From the NCBI GenBank assembly GCA_947628705.1, contig CANRAZ010000001.1:1-64000 (forward strand): a stretch of 64,000 bases of DNA, in the 5' to 3' direction. The position numbers were made by a program, and so were the translations under genes. The stretch's first letter is position 1. Every line of letters starts with the position of its first letter. Under the pieces are notes generated by a model. The model was not told where the DNA came from. It saw only the letters and a program-made list of their open reading frames with translations, and searched no databases. Shown here one piece after another: positions 47,800 through 56,731 of the stretch. The stretch comes from an uncultured Lachnospiraceae bacterium. GTDB taxonomy: Bacteria > Bacillota > Clostridia > Lachnospirales > Lachnospiraceae.

Positions 47800-47823
47800 A
47801 TATTTGTTTCGCAGTACAAAACA

Positions 47824-48021
47824 TTATGCTCTTTCAACCTTACCTGATCTCAAGCAGGATGTACAAACGTGCATCTTCTTTGCTCCTCCGTTGACCTTAA
47901 CCTTAACGGATTTAACGTTGGACTTCCATTCTCTGTTAGCTCTGCCGGAAACCTGACTTCTTGTTATACTGATCTGTCTTCCGAAAAGTGCGCCCTTTCC
48001 GCAAATATCACATTTTGCCAC
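47824..48021 (-). CDS. rpmB: 50S ribosomal protein L28
   Basis: MAKCDICGKGALFGRQISITRSQVSGRANREWKSN; CxxC pair near both ends. Confidence 0.97.
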   Translation of the reverse strand: MAKCDICGKGALFGRQISITRSQVSGRANREWKSNVKSVKVKVNGGAKKMHVCTSCLRSGKVERA

Positions 48022-48207
48022 TGGTCTAGCACCTCCTTACTATATATAATAGTCCTTCAAGACCTAAACGATGGTATTCTAACATAAATATACATTAAAT
48101 GCAAGCATATTTTTATTAAATCGCATCCGTGACGGGTTTGTCCGTTTTTTATCGGTAAATACCGCCGGAACGCCGCCGTTTAAGCTAAAATTATACTTCT
48201 CAGGATT

Positions 48208-48651
48208 TTACTTCTCCGTGTTTTTCTTTTCTTCGTCAAAAACCGGCTTTTCGCACTGAGCGTTTACGGCTTCTCTTGCGACCTCATCTACTATTTCGTC
48301 AAGGTTGTCGCCATTTTTCAGCTTTTTAATCTTTTTTATGATTTCAGGAATAAGGTCTATGCACTTTGTAAGAGCGTCCTGTTCTTTAACGTTAAGCAGT
48401 CTTATATCCTGCCCCTGAATGATGATTACGCTGTTGGCAGTCATTTTACCGCCCAGTCCGCCGCCTGCCTTGTTCTTTACTTCCTTATTGAAAGCGCCGC
48501 CGCCCACGCCGAAAGTAACGTCTACGAGCGGTATCAGAATCGTTCCGTTAGGAAGGGTTATCGCATCTCCTACCACCGTCTTGGAATCAATGTAGGTCTC
48601 CATACCCTTAAATAAGCTTCCCAACATCTCATTAAAACCGTTTGCTGCCAT
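48208..48651 (-). CDS. ytfJ: YtfJ/GerW family sporulation protein
   Basis: GDAITLPNGTILIPLVDVTFGVGGG... Confidence 0.92.
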   Translation of the reverse strand: MAANGFNEMLGSLFKGMETYIDSKTVVGDAITLPNGTILIPLVDVTFGVGGGAFNKEVKNKAGGGLGGKMTANSVIIIQGQDIRLLNVKEQDALTKCIDLIPEIIKKIKKLKNGDNLDEIVDEVAREAVNAQCEKPVFDEEKKNTEK

Positions 48652-48724
48652 TGTTATCCTCCTTCAGACAATTTAACTTTTTGTTTGTTCTCCCTGTCCC
48701 TAAAGCAGACCGCCGACACAGCCG

Positions 48725-49729
48725 CTAAATCTGCTTTAAACAGTCTATGTTCTCAAGAGTCGTATCCTTCAGACTCAAAACATTCTTGATAAACCTTCTG
48801 ACCTGTTTTCTTATTATAACGTCGATTGCGATGTATGCAATACGCCCCAGGAATATCCTTCCCGAAAGCGAAACGTCAGCTTCAAGAGTTTTTTCCGAAA
48901 AATCAGGCGTTATGTCAAGGCTTTCACAGTATAATCCGTAAAACGCCGAAATCGCTGCCAGCGCATATCCTGTCTTCGACGGGTCGTCAAAGCCAAAGGT
49001 AATGCTGCCGTTGAGCTTTCTGGGACGTATGTGGCAAATCAGCTTGATTATATCCTTTTTCAGGACGTCAAAGGCGTACTTCGTGGATTTTCTCTTAAAA
49101 AAAATCTCAACCTCGTCCTTTTCCTTTCCGCATATATCAAGGGCTTTCTTGATTCTTGCCGAAAGCCTGTCTATTTTCTGCTGAACAGTCTCCTTTTCCT
49201 TCTCATCTGCTCCGGCGTTCAAATTTTCTTCAGTTTTTTCCGTTGAAGCATCAGTCTCTGTTACGCTTTCCGCAAGTCCAACTGCTTTACCGGCTGTATT
49301 TTCCGCAGCCTCAACCGCTTTACCTGCCGTATCTTCCGCAAGCTTAACCGCTTCATCGGCCGTATTTTCCACAGCCCCTGCCACGGCTTCAACACTTTCC
49401 TTCGCATCAGACTTTACAGCCTCTGCCGCCCGTTTTGTTTCCTTCTTTACGTCTTTTTCAACGCTTTCCTTCTCCGCCTTAGGAAAAATGCGTTTTCCAA
49501 ACAGTTTTACCGCAAACTCAGGTTTTTTGTCTTTGTACGAGACGTCCGCACCGATAAAAAGCAGCCACTTAATCTTTGCAAGGACGCATATATCCCCATT
49601 TGATGCTTTTACAGACGCGCTGTACTTTATCGGCGCCGCAAGTATAACAATAACGAGAAGCAGGATAATCCCCAGTATAACTAAGACAATTATGCCTATT
49701 ATCATTAAAATTTTCAGAAGTATATCCAT
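48725..49729 (-). CDS. DUF2953-type membrane-anchored protein with Ala-rich repeat insert
   Basis: MDILLKILMIIGIIVLVILGIILLL TM; FGFDDPSKTGYALAAISAFYGLYC; ~33-bp repeats in the middle. Confidence 0.75.
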   Translation of the reverse strand: MDILLKILMIIGIIVLVILGIILLLVIVILAAPIKYSASVKASNGDICVLAKIKWLLFIGADVSYKDKKPEFAVKLFGKRIFPKAEKESVEKDVKKETKRAAEAVKSDAKESVEAVAGAVENTADEAVKLAEDTAGKAVEAAENTAGKAVGLAESVTETDASTEKTEENLNAGADEKEKETVQQKIDRLSARIKKALDICGKEKDEVEIFFKRKSTKYAFDVLKKDIIKLICHIRPRKLNGSITFGFDDPSKTGYALAAISAFYGLYCESLDITPDFSEKTLEADVSLSGRIFLGRIAYIAIDVIIRKQVRRFIKNVLSLKDTTLENIDCLKQI

Positions 49730-49832
49730 CTTTTCTCCCGATTTTATGCTTCCAAGCAATCATGCTGATTCAGCATACATTCCATAAATTCAGGCGAAGA
49801 AATTTATGTCGCCAAAACATATTTTCCGGCCT

Positions 49833-51179
49833 TTAATCAAACTCCTTCCAGAACATTCTGAGCGAAGCCGTTTTTTCCGCCTTGTCGCCGCAATGGTCAA
49901 GCGTAAATCTTACATAGTTCATGACCTCCGTATGAGACACAAAGAAAACAGGGAGCTCTTTAAGCACGGACGCCATCATGGCTCTTTTTACCTGTCTGTC
50001 TTTTCCTTCAAATTCTTTTTGAAGATTCTCTACGAGTTGAATTCCTGTTTCTTCTATTATGTCTGCGCTGCACTCGGTCCTGTCGGTACTGTCCTCTATT
50101 TCTGCGAAATCGGATGTTGACATCAGCTTGCCTGCAAGCGTTAAATCACGGTATATTTCAGGATTCAGCTTATCAAGCTCATCTTTAACAGATTCAAGCC
50201 TTCCCTCAGATGCCGCCACCCTTGCAACAAGCTTTTCCGGCTTTCCCTCAAGAGATGCAAAAACCCTGTCTGCGCCCTCTGTGTCAACCCGGATAAAATC
50301 ACCCTGTTGACCGGCTTCATGCTTAAAAGCATCCGTCACCTCGTTTATCACACCCTCAAGACGTTCCTTTAGCGACAGCTCCTGCGGAACATACTTTTTT
50401 ACTAAATGATATGTGTACAGAGAGTTTATCAGAGTCTGCATCGCAATGCAGAATTCCGTTGAAACGTTCAAAGCCTCGCTCACTGAAGCGAGCCGCTCTT
50501 CAAGACCGTCAAAGGTCTCCTTGTCTATCTCCTTATAGTTTACCTTAAGAAACGGTTCCTTAAACTGTTCAAACTCTTTAAAATACTCTTTGTTTTCAGG
50601 CTTATAAATTCCCGCTGCCGAAAGAATCATATAAACAAATCCCTTAAGGGATTCTCTTTCAGCGCCCTTATAAACCGAGAGGCTTTCTCTGATAAGCTCA
50701 AAGAATCTTTTACTTGTCATTCTCACCGGAAGCTGGGAAATCATCTCTTTTATTCTGAGATTGACCTCCATGTTGTCCTCGGATTCAAAAACAAACTGCA
50801 AAAGCCTCCTTGCTTCTTCGTCATTGTCAATTTCGGGAAGATCGTCCTCAAACTTAAGCTCAGCCCTGTTTAAAAGATACTCATGGATATTAAACCAATC
50901 TATATATGCGGTAAGAACATCCATGCGCCCCACGACTTCCCTTCTTATTCTGTCAAGAAGCGCAACCGTGCTTTCTGAGCCTTCATCCTCCTGATAAAGA
51001 GCCTCGGCTGCCTTAAGTACGGCATCCATTATCTCCCTTCCGTTTTCGGCATATGCCAGCTCGCAGTCGTAAAACTGCTCATAGGTATTGTAAAAATCCA
51101 TCGCAAAATTTAAAATTGCAAGCTCTGCATACTCTTCTGCCAGCGCCTCTGCCGCAGCAGGAATCTTTTTTTCGCTCAT
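49833..51179 (-). CDS. Hypothetical protein (~448 aa, mostly helical)
   Basis: Long ORF; RBS GGAGG 5 nt before ATG (MSEKKIPAAAEALAEEY); directly follows rhomboid-like gene. Confidence 0.7.
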   Translation of the reverse strand: MSEKKIPAAAEALAEEYAELAILNFAMDFYNTYEQFYDCELAYAENGREIMDAVLKAAEALYQEDEGSESTVALLDRIRREVVGRMDVLTAYIDWFNIHEYLLNRAELKFEDDLPEIDNDEEARRLLQFVFESEDNMEVNLRIKEMISQLPVRMTSKRFFELIRESLSVYKGAERESLKGFVYMILSAAGIYKPENKEYFKEFEQFKEPFLKVNYKEIDKETFDGLEERLASVSEALNVSTEFCIAMQTLINSLYTYHLVKKYVPQELSLKERLEGVINEVTDAFKHEAGQQGDFIRVDTEGADRVFASLEGKPEKLVARVAASEGRLESVKDELDKLNPEIYRDLTLAGKLMSTSDFAEIEDSTDRTECSADIIEETGIQLVENLQKEFEGKDRQVKRAMMASVLKELPVFFVSHTEVMNYVRFTLDHCGDKAEKTASLRMFWKEFD

Positions 51180-51190
51180 TACGGCCTCCA

Positions 51191-52174
51191 TCAGTTATCC
51201 TTCTGCTCATGCACGACATGCGTGTGAGTGTAAAGGTGTTCCATGCAATATTCGTAATTTCCGTCGCATTTTGAACAGAATCTGAATTCCAAGTCATCTC
51301 CGTCAAGCTCCGTTCTTCCGCATACCGCACATTTGTGTCTTGTAATGACCTGCCTTCTGGTTCCGCCTGAACCGTTTCCCTGTCCGTATCCGGAATTACT
51401 GTAATTTCCGTAAACTCCGCTCATATAGTCCTGAGTAAACTTTCTGCGCCTTCTTGCGGCGGCAGGCGTTTTTCCCTTACGCTTAAGCACCGTAAGATAG
51501 AAAAGCAGAAAATTCATCAGTGAAACCATAAGCAGAATAAGGCTGCAGACTCCAAGAACCACGCTGGCGTTTAAGAACACGTCGACAACGCCGTAAATTT
51601 CCACCGCAATATAGACGTAAGCCAGATACTTTACCTTTATCGGTATTATGAAGAACAGCAGGAACTGAACATCAGAATAAATCGTTGCAAATGCAAGGAA
51701 CATGGACAAGTGTATATAGTGCAGGCTAATCGGCACCGACAGATGAAGCGCTCCGTGCGTCCACAGAAGAATTATGATATAAATCAGCACGGCGGCAAGA
51801 ATGTTGAAAAGCACTCCGCTGAAATAGAATACGTTAAATTTAAAGCTTCCCCAGTTTGCCTCAAGCGAGTTTCCTATCATGTAGTAAAGATATACTGCAA
51901 TCAGCATGAAAAAAATGTTTGTGTCAAGGGGCTGTATAAGAAAGGTAACTATTCTCCAAATCTGCCCTCTTAAAATCATGTCGATGTCGAATGAGAAATA
52001 AAGGGAATAAAGGTCTACTCCCCTTGTAGCGCTTATCATTGCAACAAAAAAGCCAAGTATATAGAGCATCACTACATACTTCATGAGGTTTCTTATCGCA
52101 TATTTTCCATACTTGCGTTCAAGCTTGTCCAACATAGTCAAGATCCTCCCAAGCGGACTCAAACTATCTTTCAT
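51191..52174 (-). CDS. Rhomboid-like membrane protein with C-terminal Cys/His-rich zinc-finger-like tail
   Basis: RIVTFLIQPLDTNIFFMLIAVYLYYMIGNSLEANWGSFKFNVFYFSG rhomboid-like; CAVCGRTEL...FCSKCDGNYEYCMEHLYTHTHVVHE. Confidence 0.75.
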   Translation of the reverse strand: MKDSLSPLGRILTMLDKLERKYGKYAIRNLMKYVVMLYILGFFVAMISATRGVDLYSLYFSFDIDMILRGQIWRIVTFLIQPLDTNIFFMLIAVYLYYMIGNSLEANWGSFKFNVFYFSGVLFNILAAVLIYIIILLWTHGALHLSVPISLHYIHLSMFLAFATIYSDVQFLLFFIIPIKVKYLAYVYIAVEIYGVVDVFLNASVVLGVCSLILLMVSLMNFLLFYLTVLKRKGKTPAAARRRRKFTQDYMSGVYGNYSNSGYGQGNGSGGTRRQVITRHKCAVCGRTELDGDDLEFRFCSKCDGNYEYCMEHLYTHTHVVHEQKDN

Positions 52175-52329
52175 TATAATTGTGATTGAGTCTAATGTAA
52201 ATCTTTTTTTGCTTATTTAGCAGGATTTTTATAAAAAGAATTTAAATCGGCTTAACATGTTAAATCAGAAATAAACGTTTTATTATACGTATCACCGCTT
52301 AAAATAATTGAGCCCCAAGATTTAATTTA

Positions 52330-52359
52330 TTGTCATTTAACGTGTAAATGTGTTATACT
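52330..52359 (+). promoter_or_regulatory. Sigma-A-type promoter upstream of rqcH
   Basis: TTGTCA-18 nt-TATACT. Confidence 0.55.
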
Positions 52360-52437
52360 AGCCAACGGGTACGGTTTTTAGGTAAAGTCTGAAAATTTGT
52401 AAACAAAATCCCGATATGCGAAAGAAAGCCTGATAAA

Positions 52438-52536
52438 AAGAGGCGGCTTACCGCATAATCATAATAATTGAAAAGGCGGCTCACCGCACAATCATAATAA
52501 TTGAAAAGGCAACTTACCGCACAATCGTTATTTTAA
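52438..52536 (+). repeat. 33-bp tandem repeat, 3 copies, in rqcH leader
   Basis: Unit AAAAGGCGGCTCACCGCACAATCATAATAATTG; third copy diverges at both the GCGG arm and the 3' end. Confidence 0.85.
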
Positions 52537-52552
52537 AAAGGAGGAAAGCGTC

Positions 52553-54358
52553 ATGGCATTTGACGGTTTTGTGATTTCATGCCTTGCAGACAGTCTCAGG
52601 AGCTGTCTCGTGGGAGGCAGAATAACCAAGATAAGCCAGCCTGAAAAAGATGAAATCATTCTGACAATCAAAAACTACGATGTCTACAGGCTTGATATTT
52701 CCGTAAACGCTTCTCTCCCTTTGGTATGCCTGACTGATGAAACCAAGCCTGCGCCGCTGACCGCTCCCGGCTTTTGCATGCTGCTTAGAAAGCATCTAAA
52801 CAACGCAAAAATCATTGATATCGTCCAGCCTAACATGGAAAGAGTCATCATGTTAAAAATTGAGCATTTGGACGAAATGGGCGATTTAAAAGAAAAATGG
52901 CTTATTGCAGAGCTTATGGGCAAGCACTCCAACATCATATTTACCGACGAGAGCATGAGGATAATAGACTCAATAAAGCATGTTTCGCAATTTGTAAGCT
53001 CTGTAAGAGAGGTTTTGCCGGGCAGGGATTACTTTATCCCAAAGACAACGGACAAGACTGACGCCCATGAATCTGATTATAAAAGCTTTTGCAGCGCCGT
53101 AAGGAGCAAGCATTGTGAGGTTTTCAAGGCTCTGTACTGCTCGTACACGGGCTTTTCTCCTTTGATCGCAAATGAGATATGCAAACGGGCGGGGGTACCC
53201 TCTTCCGAAAATACCGATGCTCTTACAGAGGACGCCCTCAGTTCGCTTTATGAAATTACGAAGCATATGCTGGATATGTCGGATAACGGCAAATACTCTC
53301 CCGTCATAATAACAAAAAATTCAGAGCCTGTTGAATTTTCCTGCTTTCCTCTGACCGTCTACAGTGAGGAGAGCTTTGAAACCGTGGAATACAACAGCAT
53401 TTCCGAGGTTCTTACCTCCTTCTACAGCATGAAGGAGAAGCTTTCAAGAATAAACCAGAAATCCGCCGCGCTTAGAAAAAACCTCTTAACGGCGATAGAA
53501 AGAGTCTCAAAGAAATATGACCTTCAGCTTGCGCAGCTTAAGGACACCGAAAAGCGTGACAAATTCAAGGTTTACGGAGAGCTGATTACCGCCTACGGCT
53601 ATTCGGTGCCCGAAGGCTCAAAAAGCATGAGCTGCATTAACTACTATGACGGAAAGGAAATTACGATTCCTCTCGACCCGACTATTCCTGTTCTTGCCAA
53701 CGCCAAAAGATATTTTGACAGATACTCCAAATTAAAAAGGACAAACGAAGCTGTCGCCGAGCTTTTAAAAAAGACCTCTGAGGAACTGTACCACTTAAAA
53801 TCCATACAGAATTCTCTTGATATGGCTCTGTATGAGGGCGACTTGGCGGATATCAGGCGCGAAATGGCTGAATACGGCTATATCAAAAAAAATTCTGACG
53901 AGCGGAAAAATCTCAAATCAGGAAATACATCTAAAGCCGGAAGAAGCGGAAAAAACAGGGAGCTTAAATCAAAAAATCACTCCTCGCCGCTCCATTACAG
54001 GACTGATGACGGCTTTGATTTATACGCAGGCAAAAACAATTACCAGAACGACGAAATAACCTTTAAGCTTGCCGACGGAGGCGACTGGTGGTTCCACGCC
54101 AAAAACGCTCCCGGCTCTCACGTTATCTTAAAAACAGACGGTAAGGAAATACCCGATAAGGTGTTTGAGCAGGCGGCGGCTCTTGCTGCGTACTACTCTT
54201 CGCAAAAGGACAGCGGAAAGGTAGAAATCGACTACCTGCAAAGAAAAAACGTCAAGAAACCGAACGGCTCCAAGCCCGGCTTTGTCGTTTACTACACCAA
54301 CTACTCTATGGTTGCCGCTCCCGATATCTCCTCTCTCACCGAGGTTGCAGGAGATTAA
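52553..54358 (+). CDS. rqcH: NFACT-family protein RqcH (Rqc2 homologue; FbpA-like)
   Basis: 601 aa; N-terminal SCLADSLRSCLVGGRITKISQPEKDEIILTI; C-terminal NFACT-R GGDWWFHAKNAPGSHVIL. Confidence 0.94.
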   Translation: MAFDGFVISCLADSLRSCLVGGRITKISQPEKDEIILTIKNYDVYRLDISVNASLPLVCLTDETKPAPLTAPGFCMLLRKHLNNAKIIDIVQPNMERVIMLKIEHLDEMGDLKEKWLIAELMGKHSNIIFTDESMRIIDSIKHVSQFVSSVREVLPGRDYFIPKTTDKTDAHESDYKSFCSAVRSKHCEVFKALYCSYTGFSPLIANEICKRAGVPSSENTDALTEDALSSLYEITKHMLDMSDNGKYSPVIITKNSEPVEFSCFPLTVYSEESFETVEYNSISEVLTSFYSMKEKLSRINQKSAALRKNLLTAIERVSKKYDLQLAQLKDTEKRDKFKVYGELITAYGYSVPEGSKSMSCINYYDGKEITIPLDPTIPVLANAKRYFDRYSKLKRTNEAVAELLKKTSEELYHLKSIQNSLDMALYEGDLADIRREMAEYGYIKKNSDERKNLKSGNTSKAGRSGKNRELKSKNHSSPLHYRTDDGFDLYAGKNNYQNDEITFKLADGGDWWFHAKNAPGSHVILKTDGKEIPDKVFEQAAALAAYYSSQKDSGKVEIDYLQRKNVKKPNGSKPGFVVYYTNYSMVAAPDISSLTEVAGD

Positions 54359-54492
54359 AGCAGGCCGACAGGTTGACCGTCTGCACCGAAAAAGATATAC
54401 GATTAAAAAAACAGCTGTTTACAAAAGGCTTGCTTTAAATTAGAATTAAACCTGAACGGTAATGCAATACATTTTATACGAAAGGAATACAC

Positions 54493-55308
54493 ATGATTTC
54501 ATCTGACTATCACGTCCACTCTTCATTTTCAACCGACAGCGACGCTCCCCCCAGTGAGGTCTTAAACGCCGCCGTAAGTCTCGGACTTAAATCTGTCTGC
54601 CTCACTGACCATATGGACTGCGAATGGCCCGAGGATCCTGAACTTTTTATTTTTGATACGGATGAATACTTTAAAGCCCTCACTAAATTAAAAGAGGAAT
54701 ATAAAGACAGGCTTGATTTGCGAATCGGAATGGAGCTTGGTCTAAGAAGTGAGCCTGACGTTTATGCTTTTCTTTCGGAAAGCTACAAAAAATATCAGGA
54801 TATGCCTTTTGACTTTATTATCGGCTCAACCCATGTTTTCGATTACGGAGACCCATACTACACTAAATTCTGGGAGGATAAGAATCCCGACAGCGTGGTA
54901 AACTCCTTTTACGAATCGACTCTGTTTAACGCCTCCCATTATGACTGCTACGACGTCTACGGACACATCGACTATATCACAAGATACCTTCCTGACGGCT
55001 GCCACTATGAGCAGTCACGTTATGCTGAACTAATTGAAGCAATCTTAAAGGCAATAATTAACGGGAACCGCGGAATCGAGATAAACACAGCTTCTCTTAC
55101 AAAGGGCTATGCCGACGCCAATCCCAACGCTTCTGTAATAAAGCTTTATAAAGAGTTGGGTGGTGAAATCATTACTGTGGGAAGCGATGCCCACTCTCCC
55201 GAAAACCTGACGGCACATTTTGACACGGCAGCTACGATTTTAAAGGATTGCGGATTCAAGTACTATACTGAGTTTGTAAACCGCAAGCCTGTATTTTTGG
55301 AACTGTAG
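54493..55308 (+). CDS. PHP-domain histidinol-phosphatase
   Basis: SDYHVHSSFSTDSDA, CLTDHMD, IIGSTHVFD, ITVGSDAHSPENL. Confidence 0.9.
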   Translation: MISSDYHVHSSFSTDSDAPPSEVLNAAVSLGLKSVCLTDHMDCEWPEDPELFIFDTDEYFKALTKLKEEYKDRLDLRIGMELGLRSEPDVYAFLSESYKKYQDMPFDFIIGSTHVFDYGDPYYTKFWEDKNPDSVVNSFYESTLFNASHYDCYDVYGHIDYITRYLPDGCHYEQSRYAELIEAILKAIINGNRGIEINTASLTKGYADANPNASVIKLYKELGGEIITVGSDAHSPENLTAHFDTAATILKDCGFKYYTEFVNRKPVFLEL

Positions 55309-55320
55309 AGCAAAGCATAA

Positions 55321-55359
55321 AAACGGTGCAGAACCTTTAGAGGCGCTGCACCGTTTTTT
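55321..55359 (+). terminator. Intrinsic terminator between convergent genes (bidirectional)
   Basis: AAACGGTGCAG...CTGCACCGTTT + T-run. Confidence 0.9.
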
Positions 55360-55402
55360 ATATGAAAGCAGTTTGAATGAGCCTTTTTACCGGCATGAAC
55401 CG

Positions 55403-56590
55403 CTAAGCCCTTGAGCTTTCCCTCATCTGTGCGATTACAATTTTAAGCTCGTCAACCGCCCTGTCGATTTCCTCAATTTTGTTATCATTCCCTATTGTAA
55501 ATCTTACGCTTGCCAGTGCGAGCTTTTCCTCAAGTCCGAGCGCTTCAAGAACGTGAGACGGCGCCTCGGAAAAAGCGCTGCACGCCGAACCGCTGGAAGC
55601 GCACACGCCTGCGGTATCAAGCATAAGAGGTATTGAACCCTCGTTTATTCCTGCAAAGCTGAAATTTACATTGCCCGGAAGTCTTTTGGCTCTTATGGCA
55701 TTTTCTACCCTGCCCGTATCTACTCTGCTTCCGTTTAGCCTGCACTCAGGGATTTCGTTCATAATTCGGTTTATCATATGGTTCCTGAGCTTGCTTACAT
55801 AAATAAAGTTATCGTTCATGTTTGCGGCCGCTTCCTTCGCTGCGGCTGCAAAGCCAACGATTCCTGCAACATTTTCCGTTCCTGCACGAAGTCCAAACTC
55901 CTGCTCTCCCCCATGAAGGAGGCTCTCGATTCCCGAACCCTTTCTTACATAAAGCGCGCCGACTCCCTTCGGTCCGTGAATCTTATGCGAGCTCATACTC
56001 ATAAGGTCAATTTGCAGTTTGTTTACATCAATGGGAATCTGCCCAAATGCCTGAACCGCATCTACGTGGAAAATCTTTCTGTAGTATGCGGCTATATTCC
56101 CGATTTCCTCTATCGGTTCAATCGTTCCGATTTCATTGTTCGCATACATTATGCTTATCATTCTGGTTATTCTGCTGATATTGCTTTGGAGCTGATATAA
56201 ATCAACCGTTCCATACCTGTCTACATTTATATACTTAACAAAAAAGCCCTCTTTTTCGAGATATTTACAGGTATTGATTACGGCGTGATGCTCTATTTTA
56301 GAGGTTATTATCTGGCTTTGACGGCCTGCGCCAGCATACATAGAACCCTTTATTGCAAAATTATCCGATTCCGTACCGCCTGATGTGAATATTATCTCCT
56401 CAGGGGCAGCTCCGATAACTCCAGCAATAACGGCTCTTGCCTCCTCCACTGCACGTCTGCACTCCATTGAGGAGGCGTAATTGCCCGACGGATTGGCATA
56501 ATTCTCAACCATATAAGGCAGCATTGCTTCTAGCACTTTTTCGCTGCACCTTGTCGTCGCAGCATTATCTAAATAAATACAGTCGTTCAT
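55403..56590 (-). CDS. Cysteine desulfurase (NifS/IscS family)
   Basis: YLDNAATTRCSEKVLEAM, FTSGGTESDNFAIKG, SSHKIHGPKGVGALYV, SGSACSAFSEAPSHVL. Confidence 0.95.
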   Translation of the reverse strand: MNDCIYLDNAATTRCSEKVLEAMLPYMVENYANPSGNYASSMECRRAVEEARAVIAGVIGAAPEEIIFTSGGTESDNFAIKGSMYAGAGRQSQIITSKIEHHAVINTCKYLEKEGFFVKYINVDRYGTVDLYQLQSNISRITRMISIMYANNEIGTIEPIEEIGNIAAYYRKIFHVDAVQAFGQIPIDVNKLQIDLMSMSSHKIHGPKGVGALYVRKGSGIESLLHGGEQEFGLRAGTENVAGIVGFAAAAKEAAANMNDNFIYVSKLRNHMINRIMNEIPECRLNGSRVDTGRVENAIRAKRLPGNVNFSFAGINEGSIPLMLDTAGVCASSGSACSAFSEAPSHVLEALGLEEKLALASVRFTIGNDNKIEEIDRAVDELKIVIAQMRESSRA

Positions 56591-56731
56591 GGTACTGCCG
56601 GAAATCAATTTACTATATTATATGCTTTACTTCCGTTTTGGACTGAAAATATTATCCGCTTACATTTTTTCCGTCTTTAAAACATATATTTTACTTGAAA
56701 ACTGCATTTTTCAAACGGCTGCATCAGAAAT

